From NCBI RefSeq assembly GCF_904063065.1, contig NZ_CAJFCL010000001.1, positions 62,001-126,000 of the forward strand: a DNA stretch of 64,000 bases. Reading direction: 5' to 3'. Below are positions 21,328 through 31,115 of the stretch, piece after piece. The position numbers were made by a program, and so were the translations under genes. Position 1 is the first letter of the stretch, and each line of letters opens with the position of its first letter. This stretch comes from Pseudomonas paraversuta. Its GTDB lineage: Bacteria; Pseudomonadota; Gammaproteobacteria; Pseudomonadales; Pseudomonadaceae. The notes beneath the pieces were generated by a model. That model was not told the DNA's origin and did no database searches. It worked only from the letters and a program-made list of their open reading frames with translations.

Positions 21328-22122
21328 ATGGGTTTTCTCGCCGGTAAGCGCGTCCTGATCGTCGGTGTCGCTAGCAAATTGTCCATCGCTTCTGGCATTG
21401 CTGCCGCCATGCACCGTGAAGGCGCTGAACTTGCTTTCACTTATCAGAACGAAAAGCTTAAAGGCCGCGTTGAAGAGTTCGCTGCAGGCTGGGGTTCCAA
21501 CCCTGAACTGTGCTTCCCTTGCGACGTAGCCAGCGATGAAGAAATCGCCAAGGTCTTCGAAGACCTGAGCAAGAAATGGGACGGCCTGGACTGCATCGTG
21601 CACTCCGTTGGCTTCGCACCTGGCGATCAGCTGGACGGCGACTTCACGGACGCAACTACCCGTGAAGGCTTCCGTATCGCTCACGACATCAGCGCCTACA
21701 GCTTCGTAGCCCTGGCCAAAGCCGGCCGTCCGATGATGAAAGGCCGCAATGGCAGCCTGCTGACCCTGTCCTACCTGGGCGCCGAGCGCACCATGCCTAA
21801 CTACAACGTGATGGGCATGGCCAAGGCCAGCCTGGAAGCGGGTGTACGTTACCTGGCAGGCAGCCTGGGCCCGGAAGGTACGCGCGTTAACTGCGTATCG
21901 GCTGGCCCGATCCGCACCCTGGCAGCATCGGGGATCAAGAACTTCCGTAAAATGCTGGCGGCCAACGAAGCGCAGACCCCTCTGCGTCGTAACGTCACCA
22001 TCGACGAAGTCGGCAATGCCGGCGCGTTCCTGTGCTCGGATCTGGCATCCGGCATCAGCGGTGAAATCATGTACGTAGACGGCGGCTTCAACACCACCGC
22101 AATGGGCAGCCTCGAAGAGTAA
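21328..22122 (+). CDS. fabI: Enoyl-ACP reductase (NADH)
   Basis: Catalyses the last reduction of fatty-acid elongation and is the triclosan target. 264 residues, short-chain dehydrogenase fold, with [18 protein letters not shown] at the cofactor site. The active-site region is [22 protein letters not shown], carrying the Y-x6-K pair (NYNVMGMAK). The start [13 protein letters not shown] at 21328 has an AGAGGAA ribosome site. It is close enough to yejF for readthrough. Confidence 0.97.
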   Translation: MGFLAGKRVLIVGVASKLSIASGIAAAMHREGAELAFTYQNEKLKGRVEEFAAGWGSNPELCFPCDVASDEEIAKVFEDLSKKWDGLDCIVHSVGFAPGDQLDGDFTDATTREGFRIAHDISAYSFVALAKAGRPMMKGRNGSLLTLSYLGAERTMPNYNVMGMAKASLEAGVRYLAGSLGPEGTRVNCVSAGPIRTLAASGIKNFRKMLAANEAQTPLRRNVTIDEVGNAGAFLCSDLASGISGEIMYVDGGFNTTAMGSLEE

Positions 22123-22147
22123 CTCTTTGCTTGCAGCCTGTACCCGA

Positions 22148-22182
22148 AACGCCCGGTGCATTGATTGCATCGGGCGTTTTGC
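22148..22182 (+). terminator. Rho-independent terminator of fabI
   Basis: The stem ACGCCCGGTGCA / TGCATCGGGCGT has a short loop and is followed by TTTTG. Confidence 0.85.
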
Positions 22183-22330
22183 GTTGCGGGCTTTTATGAA
22201 CTCATTGCCCGTGGGCAGCCACACTTGCCCCCGCGGGTGCGGGAAGCAACATCCATACTTCGCTCCTGAGCGAATTATCGGCCAAAGGGATGGGAGAAAG
22301 TCATGGTTCTTCATGAAAAGGACGCTCTGA

Positions 22331-23491
22331 ATGACACCCTTCGAGGCTGCAACCCACCCCGATCCCTATACCTTTTATGCGCAACTGAGACACAGGGCCG
22401 ACCTGTACTTTGACTCCCGACTGGGATGTTGGGTCGCAAGCGGTGCAAGGGTCATACAGGCCATTGTGCAACATCCTGATTTGCTGGTACGCCCCCCACA
22501 TGAGCCCGTTCCACCGGCCATAGCACAAAGGCCTTCAGGCCAGGTGTTCGGCAACTTGATGCGCATGAATGAAGGGCCGCGCCATCAGTGCCCCCGGCAC
22601 GGGATAGAACCGGCACTGGCGTCAGTGTCGGCAGCAGACATCGCAACACTGGTTGCACACCTCTTCCCCATCACAGACAGCTCTGCCGATAGCCTGAACT
22701 CACTCATGTTCAAATTGCCGGTTTCAGTGCTATGCCGCTTGCTGGGCTTCGATGACCACCAGCTTGATACCCTGAGCGCTTTGACCGGTGATTTCGTGGC
22801 CTGCCTTTCTCCTTTGGCCAGCGAGTTACAACTGCGCAGCGCTGACATTGCAGCAACCCGGCTGAGTCAGATGTTTGAGGTTCTGTTGAACGACGAAGCT
22901 GGACACAGCGCTTTTCTCAACGCTATTTGTCCAGCTTACCGATCTGGCACCCAGGCCGATCGTCCCGCGCTTATCGCCAATTTGATCGGTCTGCTATCCC
23001 AGACCTGCGAAGCCACTGCCGGCCTGATCGGCAATGCACTGGTGGCCCTCCAGCAACAGCCTGAGCTGCTTGAAGCGGTCAGCCGAACCCCGGCGCTTGT
23101 CCCCGAACTGGTTGCCGAGGCAGCACGTCACGACCCATCGGTACAGAACACCCGGCGCTTTGTCGCGAAACGCTGCGTCATCGGCAATTGCACTCTGCAA
23201 GCCGCAGATACGGTTCTGGTGTTGCTGGCATCTGCAAACAGAGATCCGGCCATCAATCATGACCCGGACTGTTTTCTGCTCAACCGGCCCCTGCGTCAAA
23301 ATTTCAGCTTCGGCCATGGCCGGCATCAATGCCCGGGTCAACAAATAGCACTGGCGATCGCCGCACAAACCATCGCAGTACTACTACAACGCCATGGCAC
23401 ATCCTTTATCCGGACCTGCCACTGGAGCTATGTCCCATCACTCAATGGCCGAATTCCACGATTCCGCCAGCAGCCGGAGATTGCGCAATGA
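22331..23491 (+). CDS. Cytochrome P450 with an atypical I-helix
   Basis: A soluble bacterial P450 of 386 residues. The heme loop is FSFGHGRHQCPG with the axial cysteine at 334, and the ExxR motif is EAARHDP. The oxygen-activation helix reads QTCEATAGLIGN: E227 keeps the acid, but the usual alcohol-bearing residue after it is Ala and the normal AG pair is QT. An early HPDPYTFYAQLR segment is typical of the family. It overlaps the next gene by an ATGA junction. No ferredoxin or reductase gene is adjacent. The substrate is unknown; secondary metabolism or fatty-acid-like substrates are possible. Confidence 0.9.
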   Translation: MTPFEAATHPDPYTFYAQLRHRADLYFDSRLGCWVASGARVIQAIVQHPDLLVRPPHEPVPPAIAQRPSGQVFGNLMRMNEGPRHQCPRHGIEPALASVSAADIATLVAHLFPITDSSADSLNSLMFKLPVSVLCRLLGFDDHQLDTLSALTGDFVACLSPLASELQLRSADIAATRLSQMFEVLLNDEAGHSAFLNAICPAYRSGTQADRPALIANLIGLLSQTCEATAGLIGNALVALQQQPELLEAVSRTPALVPELVAEAARHDPSVQNTRRFVAKRCVIGNCTLQAADTVLVLLASANRDPAINHDPDCFLLNRPLRQNFSFGHGRHQCPGQQIALAIAAQTIAVLLQRHGTSFIRTCHWSYVPSLNGRIPRFRQQPEIAQ

Positions 23492-23832
23492 TTGCCGTTA
23501 TTTTCGAGGCGTGGCCACGCACCGACCAATACCAGCGTTACCTGGACCTTGCAGCCGAACTCAGGCCATTGCTCGCTGACCTTGAGGGCTTCATTTCCAT
23601 CGAGCGCTTCCAGAGCCTCAGTGAACCCGGGAAGCTGCTGTCGCTGTCATTCTGGCGCGACGAAGACTCCATCCAGCGCTGGCGCCAACTGGAACAACAC
23701 CGCATGGCCCAGGCCGCAGGACGTACTCAAGTCTTCGAGGACTATCGTTTGCGCATCGCCCATGTTTTGCGCGACTACTCCCTCACTGAGCGATCCGAGG
23801 CGCCGGCTGACAGCCGTAAAGTTCACTCGTGA
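23488..23832 (+). CDS. Antibiotic biosynthesis monooxygenase (ABM) domain protein
   Basis: A 114-residue dimeric alpha-beta barrel protein. MIAVIFEAWPRTDQYQRYL and the later GFISIERFQSLSEPGKLLSLSFWRDEDSIQRW are typical of ABM/YgiN-like domains. Its ATG overlaps the P450 stop (ATGA), so the two are translationally coupled and probably act together. The pair sits between fabI and ppiD, which I recall as adjacent in P. aeruginosa, so it looks like an insertion. Some members are cofactor-free oxygenases and some only bind heme or quinones. Confidence 0.85.
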   Translation: MIAVIFEAWPRTDQYQRYLDLAAELRPLLADLEGFISIERFQSLSEPGKLLSLSFWRDEDSIQRWRQLEQHRMAQAAGRTQVFEDYRLRIAHVLRDYSLTERSEAPADSRKVHS

Positions 23833-23857
23833 GCGCAGGCTTGATTGAATCCGCCCC

Positions 23858-23891
23858 ATAAAAAAGGCCGCTCAATGAGCGGCCTTTTTCG
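23858..23891. terminator. Bidirectional terminator between ABM gene and ppiD
   Basis: AAAAAAGGCCGCTC AATG AGCGGCCTTTTT: a perfect stem with an A run on one side and a T run on the other, serving two convergent genes. Confidence 0.92.
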
Positions 23892-23911
23892 TCGTGCGGA
23901 TGATCCAGCGC

Positions 23912-25783
23912 TTAGTAGCGCTCGACCTTCGCCTCATTTTGCAACTGCTTGCGGTAGGCTTCGAAGTCTTGCTGGCCCACACGCGAAGCGAGGAAGCGAC
24001 GGTACGACGCCTTCTCTTCTTCAGTCGGCTTCGCAGCATCGTTCACGCCATCCAGACGCAGTACAACAACGGTGCCATCGGCCAGGGTGACGCTACCAAA
24101 GGTCGGTTTGTCCTTGGATACTGGCTTGGCCAGGCGGAACACAGCTTGCAGCACGGCAGGGTCAATACCTTCCTGACCGCGGGCAACTGCCTCGTGAGCC
24201 TTCCACGACAGGCCATCAACCGGCTTATCCAACGGCAACTTGCCATCGCGTAGACCTTTGATGATTTCTTCAGCTTTGGTTTTAGCCGCTGCACTGGCGT
24301 GCTCTTTAACCAATTGCCCACGAATGCTTGCGGCAACGGCTTCCAGAGGCAACTGCTCAGGCTTGAGGTGTTCCTTGACGCGCAACACCACTACCGTCTC
24401 GGGATCGAGTTCGATGGCAGTACTGTTTGCCCCCTCATCCATCACTTCAGTGCTGAATGCTGCCTGGATCACGTCACGGTTGGCAGCAATCCCCTCCCCG
24501 CCCTGACGACCGAACGGTGCAGAGGTATGCACGGTCAGCTTCAGTTCCTGAGCAGGTTGAACCAGATCGGACGCCTCAAATGCGGAGTCTTCCAGCTGCT
24601 TGGTTGCATCAACAAAGCGACGCTCAACCTGTTGGGTTTTCAGGTCACGGGTCAGCTTGTCTTTCAGGCTGGCAAAGCTCGGCACTTCAGGTGCCTCGAC
24701 GCCCATCAACTTGATCAGGTGGTAGCCAAAGCTGGTGCGAACCGGCTCAGAAACCTGATCTTTTTTCAGAGCGTAAAGCGCTGTTTCAAACACAGGATCG
24801 TAAACACCCGGACCTGCGAAACCCAGATCACCGCCATTGGCAGCCGAGCCTGGATCCTGAGAGAACTCTTTGGCCAAAGCCTCGAAGCTTTCACCCTTGG
24901 CCAGACGCTGCTCAATATCAGCAATCTTGGCTTTGGCCTGCTCGTCGCTGACCTTGTCGTTCACTTCAATCAGGATGTGTGCAGCACGGCGCTGCTCAGC
25001 AAGGTTGGCGGTTTCTTTCTGATAAAGGGCTTGCAGCTCTTCATCCTTCACAGCCACCTGATCAAAGAACGAAGACTTCTTCAACTCGATGTAGTCGATC
25101 ACGACCTGATCGGGCGTCATGAACTCTTTGGCGTGCTCGTCGTAGTAAGCCTTGATTTCGTCGTCGCTGACTTTCACCGCAGCCGGGTCGGCCTTGATGT
25201 TCAGAGAAGAGAAATCACGGGTCTGTTTTTCGAGACGGGCAAAAGCGTTCACTTGCTCATCGGTCACGAAACCACTGCCCGCCAAACCGGCGCGCAGCTG
25301 ACCAATCAGCATTTCCTGGCCCAGCATGTCGCGGAACTGCAGGCGACCGTAACCCAGCTGACGAATCACCTGGTCGAAACGTTCAGCGCTGAACTGGCCG
25401 TTATCCTGAAACTCAGGTGTCTGCAGAATGACCTGATCCAGGGCCGCTTCAGAGAAGGAGAACTTCGCCTGATTAGCACCCTGCAGCAGCAACTTACGAT
25501 CGATCAACCCTTTAAGGGCTGCTTCACGCAGCATTTTCTCGTCCAGCAAAGAAGCGTCGAAATCTTTGCCCAGCTGTTGCATCAGCTGACGACGTTGCAT
25601 GTCGACAGCCTGGCTGAGCTCAACTTGAGTGATTTCGTCACCGTTGACCTTGGCCGCATCCTGGCTGGTCGAGGTGGCTTGAAAAATAGCATCGAAACCG
25701 GTCAACGCCATTAACGCGACGATGACACCGATGATGGTCTTGGCAATCCAGCCTTGTGAATTGTCCCTGATATTTTGCAGCAT
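23912..25783 (-). CDS. ppiD: Periplasmic peptidyl-prolyl isomerase / chaperone PpiD
   Basis: A 623-residue inner-membrane-anchored folding factor. The start MLQNIRDNSQGWIAKTIIG at 25783 leads into a single membrane helix (IIGVIVALMALTGFDAIF, about 17-35). The SurA-like N-terminal region follows. One parvulin domain lies near the middle (AAHILIEVNDKVSDEQA... SQDPGSAANGGDLGFAGPG... VRTSFGYHLIKLMG). Located downstream of hupB and the tRNA-like gene on the same strand. It helps outer-membrane proteins leaving the Sec translocon. Confidence 0.96.
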   Translation of the reverse strand: MLQNIRDNSQGWIAKTIIGVIVALMALTGFDAIFQATSTSQDAAKVNGDEITQVELSQAVDMQRRQLMQQLGKDFDASLLDEKMLREAALKGLIDRKLLLQGANQAKFSFSEAALDQVILQTPEFQDNGQFSAERFDQVIRQLGYGRLQFRDMLGQEMLIGQLRAGLAGSGFVTDEQVNAFARLEKQTRDFSSLNIKADPAAVKVSDDEIKAYYDEHAKEFMTPDQVVIDYIELKKSSFFDQVAVKDEELQALYQKETANLAEQRRAAHILIEVNDKVSDEQAKAKIADIEQRLAKGESFEALAKEFSQDPGSAANGGDLGFAGPGVYDPVFETALYALKKDQVSEPVRTSFGYHLIKLMGVEAPEVPSFASLKDKLTRDLKTQQVERRFVDATKQLEDSAFEASDLVQPAQELKLTVHTSAPFGRQGGEGIAANRDVIQAAFSTEVMDEGANSTAIELDPETVVVLRVKEHLKPEQLPLEAVAASIRGQLVKEHASAAAKTKAEEIIKGLRDGKLPLDKPVDGLSWKAHEAVARGQEGIDPAVLQAVFRLAKPVSKDKPTFGSVTLADGTVVVLRLDGVNDAAKPTEEEKASYRRFLASRVGQQDFEAYRKQLQNEAKVERY

Positions 25784-25846
25784 GCTTCCCCCAGAAACGG
25801 TCTTGCATAATGAGCAACCGTGGAGCGTGGGTAGAGTCCGGATAGA

Positions 25847-25877
25847 AGAAAGGCGCATCCGAGGATGCGCCTTCTCG
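25847..25877 (-). terminator. Rho-independent terminator after the tRNA-like gene
   Basis: On the minus strand the stem AGGCGCATCC / GGATGCGCCT (10 bp, very tight loop) is followed by TTCTTCT. It lies immediately 3' of the tRNA-like gene and before ppiD. Confidence 0.8.
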
Positions 25878-25881
25878 TAAC

Positions 25882-25958
25882 TGGCGGAGCGGACCGGGCT
25901 CGAACCCGCGACCCCCGGCGTACCACGTCGATATAACCATCGACTGCACTACCGCTCC
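25882..25958 (-). tRNA. Degenerate tRNA-Asp-like gene (possible pseudo-tRNA)
   Basis: Exactly 77 nt with encoded CCA. The acceptor stem GGAGCGG/CCGCTCC pairs perfectly, and the acceptor strands, the GCCGG 3' anticodon arm and the GGGTC variable loop match tRNA-Asp. The anticodon loop reads GTGGTAC, so the triplet would be GGU (Thr) instead of GUC. The anticodon stem TCGAC/GCCGG has an A-C mismatch, the D stem GTGC does not pair cleanly, and the T stem has a G-G clash. The 5' half instead forms a perfect 6-bp hairpin, GTCGAT/ATCGAC. It lies between hupB and ppiD with its own terminator. Function unknown. Confidence 0.65.
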
Positions 25959-26012
25959 GCTGCCAAGCCTGGCGTGCGCCTGACCCGGTTGGGTAAAAAG
26001 TGTTACAAAAAC

Positions 26013-26285
26013 TTAGTTAACCGCTTCTTTCAGTGCTTTACCGGCTTTGAAGCCTGGTTTTTTAGCAGCAGCAATTTCCAGTGCTTGACCAGTCTGTGGG
26101 TTACGACCAGTGCGAGCAGGACGATCAGTCACAGAGAAAGTACCAAAACCAACCAGTACCACAGAGTCGCCAGCCTTAAGAGCGCCAGTGACGGATTCGA
26201 TTACTGCGTCCAGCGCACGGCCAGCTGCAGCTTTCGGGATATCAGCAGATGCAGCGATAGCATCAATCAGTTCCGACTTGTTCAC
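26013..26285 (-). CDS. hupB: DNA-binding protein HU-beta
   Basis: A 90-residue nucleoid protein that bends DNA as a dimer. [29 protein letters not shown] forms the helical dimer part, and the [21 protein letters not shown] arm carries the conserved RxGRNPxTG tip with the proline intercalator. It lies downstream of lon on the same strand, the standard order. Confidence 0.97.
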   Translation of the reverse strand: MNKSELIDAIAASADIPKAAAGRALDAVIESVTGALKAGDSVVLVGFGTFSVTDRPARTGRNPQTGQALEIAAAKKPGFKAGKALKEAVN

Positions 26286-26432
26286 TCTAAGTCCCCTTAT
26301 ATCTATCTGAGTATGTTTCTAAAGTTTTTTGGTAAAAGCAAACGATTGCTGAAGCACTTACGGACACTTATAGAGCCGCTTTATAACAAGGGCTCTAAAA
26401 AGCGTCAAGAAAGCCCGTCAGGCAAATCCGTA

Positions 26433-28829
26433 TTAATGCGTGCTAATTCTTTCCTTAGAGTCAGACTCTCGCTTGTCATCCTTGGCAACGATCTCGGGAG
26501 CCACATCCGGCAAGGGCTCCGGCGCGTATTGCAGCGCAATTTGCAGGACCTCGTCAATCCATTTAACCGGTTTAATCTGAAGATCCTGTTTGATGTTGTC
26601 AGGAATTTCCTTCAGATCGCGGACATTCTCTTCAGGAATAATTACCGTCTTGATCCCACCTCGGTGAGCAGCCAGTAACTTTTCCTTCAAGCCCCCAATC
26701 GCCAGCACCTGGCCACGCAGGGTAATTTCGCCGGTCATCGCAACATCCGCACGTACTGGAATCAAAGTCAGCGCAGAAACCAGAGCTGTACACATTCCTA
26801 CACCAGCACTAGGACCATCTTTGGGCGTAGCCCCTTCCGGCATGTGAATGTGAACGTCACGTTTCTCGTGGAAATCCAACGGGATACCCAGGCTCTTGGC
26901 GCGACTGCGAACCACTGTCAACGCAGCAGTAATCGACTCCACCATCACGTCACCGAGAGAACCGGTCTTGATCAACTGGCCCTTGCCCGGCACTACCGCA
27001 GCTTCAATTGTCAGCAATTCGCCACCGACCTGAGTCCAGGCCAGACCGGTCACCTGACCAATCTGGTCCTGCACCTCGGCCAGTCCGTAGCTGTATTTTC
27101 GAACACCCAAAAAGTGCTCGAGAAGCTCGGGCGTCACAGTCACTGCAAAACGTTTTTCCATCGCGTGTTCTTTGACCGCCTTGCGGCAAATTTTCGCAAT
27201 TTGGCGCTCAAGGCCCCGCACACCGGCTTCGCGGGTGTAATAGCGAATGATGTCGCGGATGGCTTCGTTGTCGAACGCTATCTCGCCTTTTTTCAAGCCA
27301 TTGGCTTCAATTTGCTTGGGGGCGAGGTATTTGACGGCAATGTTGATTTTTTCGTCTTCGGTGTAACCCGGCAGACGAATGACTTCCATCCGGTCCAGCA
27401 ACGCTGGAGGAATATTCATCGAGTTGGAGGTACACAGGAACATTACGTCAGACAGGTCGTAGTCGACCTCGAGGTAATGGTCATTGAAATTGTGGTTTTG
27501 CTCGGGATCGAGCACCTCAAGCAATGCAGAGGCCGGGTCACCGCGCATGTCGCTGCCCATCTTGTCGATTTCATCGAGCAGGAACAGAGGGTTGCGAACC
27601 CCCACTTTTGTCATCTTCTGAATCAATCGACCTGGCATCGAGCCAATGTAGGTACGACGATGACCGCGAATTTCCGCTTCGTCACGCACGCCACCCAAGG
27701 CCATACGTACGAATTTGCGGTTTGTTGCATGGGCTATGGACTCTGCAAGGGAGGTTTTACCTACACCAGGAGGTCCTACCAGGCACAAAACCGGACCACG
27801 GATTTTCTTCACCCGTTTTTGCACGGCGAGGTATTCGAGAATCCGCTCTTTGACTTCATCCAGACCGTAGTGGTCTGCATCCAGAATGTCTTCAGCGCGC
27901 TTGAGATCCAGGCGGACCTTGCTCTGTGCTTTCCATGGCACCTGAACCAGCCAGTCAATGTAGGAGCGCACGACAGTGGCTTCAGCGGACATGGGGGACA
28001 TTTGCTTGAGCTTGTTCAGCTCAGCCTGAGCCTTGGCCATTGCATCCTTGGGCAAACCAGCGGACTCGATGCGCTTTTTCAGCTCTTCGATTTCGTTATG
28101 CCCATCATCACCATCGCCGAGCTCCTTCTGAATGGCCTTCATCTGCTCATTCAGGTAGTACTCGCGCTGGCTGCGCTCCATCTGCTTTTTGACACGGCCA
28201 CGGATACGCTTTTCAACTTGCAGCAGGTCGATCTCGGCATCAAGCAATGCCAATACGTGCTCAACCCGGGTTTGCAGGTCGATAATTTCAAGAATCTCCT
28301 GCTTCTGCTCGATCTTGAGTGCCATATGGGCAGCCATGGTATCGACCAGACGGCTTGGTTCGTCGATGCTGTTAAGCGAGGACAGAACCTCAGCCGGGAC
28401 CTTTTTGCCCAGCTGTACATATTGCTCGAACTGCGAGATCAGGCTGCGGACAAAGACTTCGGATTCACGCTCCGGGGCAGCCACCTCATCAATCAGGGAG
28501 ACTTCGGCACTCAGATAGCCTTCAGCCTGGCCAAAGCGCTCGACAGCGCCACGCTGCTCGCCTTCGACCAAAACCTTGACGGTGCCATCCGGCAGCTTGA
28601 GCAACTGCAGAACGGTCGCAATGGTACCTACACGATAGAGCGCGTCTTCGCCCGGATCATCGTCAGCAGGATTTTTTTGGGCCAACAGCAAGATCTGCTT
28701 GTCGCCCGTCATCGCAGCCTCGAGGGCCTCGATTGATTTCTCGCGTCCCACGAACAGTGGGATCACCATGTGCGGATAGACCACAACATCGCGCAATGGC
28801 AGGAGAGGCAATTCAATGGTTGTCTTCAT
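26433..28829 (-). CDS. lon: ATP-dependent protease Lon
   Basis: 798 residues. N-terminal substrate-binding domain ([21 protein letters not shown]), AAA+ module with Walker [14 protein letters not shown] near 356 and Walker [12 protein letters not shown], and C-terminal serine-lysine protease with the catalytic Ser in [11 protein letters not shown] and the Lys about 43 residues later ([10 protein letters not shown]). It degrades misfolded and short-lived regulatory proteins in the cytoplasm. A candidate heat-shock promoter lies upstream (28890-28916). Confidence 0.98.
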   Translation of the reverse strand: MKTTIELPLLPLRDVVVYPHMVIPLFVGREKSIEALEAAMTGDKQILLLAQKNPADDDPGEDALYRVGTIATVLQLLKLPDGTVKVLVEGEQRGAVERFGQAEGYLSAEVSLIDEVAAPERESEVFVRSLISQFEQYVQLGKKVPAEVLSSLNSIDEPSRLVDTMAAHMALKIEQKQEILEIIDLQTRVEHVLALLDAEIDLLQVEKRIRGRVKKQMERSQREYYLNEQMKAIQKELGDGDDGHNEIEELKKRIESAGLPKDAMAKAQAELNKLKQMSPMSAEATVVRSYIDWLVQVPWKAQSKVRLDLKRAEDILDADHYGLDEVKERILEYLAVQKRVKKIRGPVLCLVGPPGVGKTSLAESIAHATNRKFVRMALGGVRDEAEIRGHRRTYIGSMPGRLIQKMTKVGVRNPLFLLDEIDKMGSDMRGDPASALLEVLDPEQNHNFNDHYLEVDYDLSDVMFLCTSNSMNIPPALLDRMEVIRLPGYTEDEKINIAVKYLAPKQIEANGLKKGEIAFDNEAIRDIIRYYTREAGVRGLERQIAKICRKAVKEHAMEKRFAVTVTPELLEHFLGVRKYSYGLAEVQDQIGQVTGLAWTQVGGELLTIEAAVVPGKGQLIKTGSLGDVMVESITAALTVVRSRAKSLGIPLDFHEKRDVHIHMPEGATPKDGPSAGVGMCTALVSALTLIPVRADVAMTGEITLRGQVLAIGGLKEKLLAAHRGGIKTVIIPEENVRDLKEIPDNIKQDLQIKPVKWIDEVLQIALQYAPEPLPDVAPEIVAKDDKRESDSKERISTH

Positions 28830-28889
28830 GATTTCGCCTCTACGGCGGCCATAAGGCCGTAATCAGATGGAAGTAAGCTTGAAGCCAAG

Positions 28890-28916
28890 ATGGGGGCAGT
28901 TCCGAAAAAAAACAAG
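28890..28916 (-). promoter_or_regulatory. Candidate sigma-32 heat-shock promoter of lon
   Basis: On the minus strand CTTGTT, then 15 nt, then CCCCAT: close to the sigma-32 consensus CTTGAA-N13/14-CCCCAT. It lies about 60-90 nt upstream of the lon start, just after the clpX terminator. Confidence 0.55.
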
Positions 28917-28931
28917 CGTTGGACGACAGGA

Positions 28932-28958
28932 AAAAAAAAGGGGCCCGAAGGCCCCTTC
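28932..28958 (-). terminator. Rho-independent terminator of clpX
   Basis: On the minus strand GGGGCC-TTCG-GGCCCC is followed by a run of nine Ts, 35 bp after the clpX stop. Confidence 0.9.
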
Positions 28959-28992
28959 TTTAACACGCAATGTGTAATACGCAGCAATACAC

Positions 28993-30276
28993 TTACGCGT
29001 CAGGTGCAACCTTGGCAGTCGCTTCGTTGTTTTCATAAATCAACAACGGCTTGGACTTACCTTCTATAACGCTTTCGTCGATCACCACTTTACTCACCTC
29101 GGACTGCGAGGGGATTTCAAACATGGTGTCGAGCAGAACGCTCTCCAGAATCGAACGCAAACCACGCGCACCAGTCTTGCGCTCAAGCGCACGCTTGGCC
29201 ACGGCTTTCAAGGCATCAGCACGGAATTCGAGATCAACACCCTCCATCTCGAACAACTTTCCATACTGCTTGGTCAGCGCATTCTTCGGCTCGGTCAGAA
29301 TCTGCATCAATGCAGCTTCATCCAGCTCATCCAGTGTCGCCAGAACAGGTAGACGGCCAACAAACTCCGGGATCAGACCGAACTTGACCAAATCATCAGG
29401 TTCTACTTCACGCAGGGACTCGCCAACCTTCTTGCCCTCTTCCTTGCTGCGTACTTCGGCACTGAAGCCGATGCCGCCGCGAGTAGAGCGTGCCTGAACA
29501 ACCTTCTCCAGGCCCGAGAACGCACCGCCACAGATAAACAGGATGTTACGGGTATCAACCTGCAAGAATTCCTGCTGCGGATGCTTGCGACCACCCTGAG
29601 GCGGTACGGAAGCCACAGTGCCTTCGATCAGTTTGAGCAAAGCCTGCTGCACGCCTTCACCGGAAACATCACGGGTGATGGACGGGTTGTCAGATTTGCG
29701 CGAAATCTTGTCGATTTCATCGATATAGACGATACCCATCTGGGCTTTTTCTACGTCGTAGTCGCACTTCTGCAGCAGCTTCTGAATGATGTTTTCCACA
29801 TCTTCGCCTACGTAACCCGCCTCAGTCAGCGTGGTTGCATCAGCAATAGTGAAAGGTACATTCAGCAGACGAGCCAGGGTTTCGGCCAGCAAGGTTTTAC
29901 CCGAGCCAGTAGGTCCGATCAGCAGAATGTTGCTCTTGCCGAGTTCGACGTCGTCATTTTTCTTGTCACGCTGGTTAAGGCGCTTGTAGTGGTTGTATAC
30001 CGCTACGGCCAAAACCTTTTTGGCACGTTCCTGACCAATGACGTATTGATCAAGGATGCCGCTGATTTCTTTTGGCGAAGGTAATTTATGCGCACTGCTC
30101 TCGGCCTGGGCTTCCTGCACCTCCTCGCGGATGATGTCATTGCACAGGTCGACGCATTCGTCGCAGATAAAGACCGAGGGGCCGGCAATCAATTTGCGCA
30201 CTTCATGCTGGCTTTTGCCACAGAAGGAGCAATAGAGCAATTTGCCGTTGTCCTCGCCGTTGCGGGTGTCAGTCAT
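28993..30276 (-). CDS. clpX: ClpXP protease ATPase subunit ClpX
   Basis: A 427-residue AAA+ unfoldase. The N-terminal zinc-binding domain has four cysteines (YCSFCGKSQ ... [10 protein letters not shown]). Walker A is [13 protein letters not shown], Walker [12 protein letters not shown], and the C-terminal sensor-2 region includes [10 protein letters not shown]. The start [18 protein letters not shown] at 30276 agrees with the family. It is the last gene of tig-clpP-clpX and is followed by a strong terminator. Confidence 0.98.
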   Translation of the reverse strand: MTDTRNGEDNGKLLYCSFCGKSQHEVRKLIAGPSVFICDECVDLCNDIIREEVQEAQAESSAHKLPSPKEISGILDQYVIGQERAKKVLAVAVYNHYKRLNQRDKKNDDVELGKSNILLIGPTGSGKTLLAETLARLLNVPFTIADATTLTEAGYVGEDVENIIQKLLQKCDYDVEKAQMGIVYIDEIDKISRKSDNPSITRDVSGEGVQQALLKLIEGTVASVPPQGGRKHPQQEFLQVDTRNILFICGGAFSGLEKVVQARSTRGGIGFSAEVRSKEEGKKVGESLREVEPDDLVKFGLIPEFVGRLPVLATLDELDEAALMQILTEPKNALTKQYGKLFEMEGVDLEFRADALKAVAKRALERKTGARGLRSILESVLLDTMFEIPSQSEVSKVVIDESVIEGKSKPLLIYENNEATAKVAPDA

Positions 30277-30322
30277 TCGATCGATCCAAATCCGATAGGC
30301 TTGCAACACAAGATGAAGGCAA

Positions 30323-30346
30323 CTGCGGGCTTTTTCAAGCCCGCAG
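30323..30346 (-). other. Intercistronic hairpin between clpP and clpX
   Basis: CTGCGGGCTT / AAGCCCGCAG, a 10-bp perfect stem with a 4-nt loop. No U run follows on the minus strand, so it may be an RNA-stability element rather than a terminator. Confidence 0.5.
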
Positions 30347-30382
30347 GAGGTCAGTTAATCCAACCGCCTTCATTTGTACTAC

Positions 30383-31024
30383 TTAAGCGGGCATTTGACG
30401 CTTGCTGAACACAGAGTCGATCAAACCGTATTCGGTTGCACGCTCAGCGCTCATGAAGTTGTCACGTTCGGTGTCACGCTCGATGGTTTCGAGCGACTGA
30501 CCGGTATGGTGGGCCAACAGCGAGTTCAAACGATGACGAATGTTGAGGATTTCCTTGGCATGGATGTCGATATCCGACGCCTGCCCCTGGAAACCGCCCA
30601 ACGGCTGGTGAATCATCATCCGCGAGTTAGGCAGGCAATGACGCTTGCCCGGAGCACCGCCGGCCAACAGGAAAGCACCCATGCTGCACGCCTGACCGAT
30701 ACAGATGGTCGACACGTCTGGCTTGATGAACTGCATGGTGTCGTAGATCGACATCCCTGCTGTTACCGAGCCGCCCGGGGAGTTGATGTAGAGATGAATG
30801 TCCTTGTCCGGGTTTTCGGCTTCAAGGAAAAGCAGCTGCGCAGCAACCAGGTTCGCCATGTAGTCTTCGACAGGGCCTACCAGGAAGATGATCCGCTCCT
30901 TGAGGAGGCGCGAATAGATGTCGTAGGAGCGCTCGCCACGGGCAGACTGCTCAACAACCATCGGGACCAGGCCGCCAGCGGCCTGAATGTCAGAGTTCTG
31001 CTGAATATAAGAATTGCGGGACAT
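30383..31024 (-). CDS. clpP: ATP-dependent Clp protease proteolytic subunit
   Basis: A 213-residue serine peptidase that forms the double-heptamer chamber. The catalytic Ser is in [14 protein letters not shown] and the His in [23 protein letters not shown] is the oxyanion region. It is upstream of clpX and downstream of tig on the same strand. Confidence 0.98.
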   Translation of the reverse strand: MSRNSYIQQNSDIQAAGGLVPMVVEQSARGERSYDIYSRLLKERIIFLVGPVEDYMANLVAAQLLFLEAENPDKDIHLYINSPGGSVTAGMSIYDTMQFIKPDVSTICIGQACSMGAFLLAGGAPGKRHCLPNSRMMIHQPLGGFQGQASDIDIHAKEILNIRHRLNSLLAHHTGQSLETIERDTERDNFMSAERATEYGLIDSVFSKRQMPA

Positions 31025-31063
31025 GTCCGGCAGTCACTCCCAAATAGTCTTGTCTGGAATACG

Positions 31064-31090
31064 CATAAGCCAGCTCGAGGCTGGCTTATG
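31064..31090 (-). terminator. Hairpin between tig and clpP
   Basis: CATAAGCCAG / CTGGCTTATG, a 10-bp perfect stem with a 7-nt loop, in the 91-bp gap. There is no U run on the minus strand, so at most it attenuates readthrough. Confidence 0.4.
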
Positions 31091-31115
31091 GTTGTGTTTT
31101 CTAACGAGTCAGAAT

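Noticed and set aside
25882..25958. Ordinary functional tRNA-Asp or tRNA-Thr
   Set aside because: The anticodon is not GUC, and three of four stems carry mismatches or poor pairing, so a normal decoding role is doubtful.
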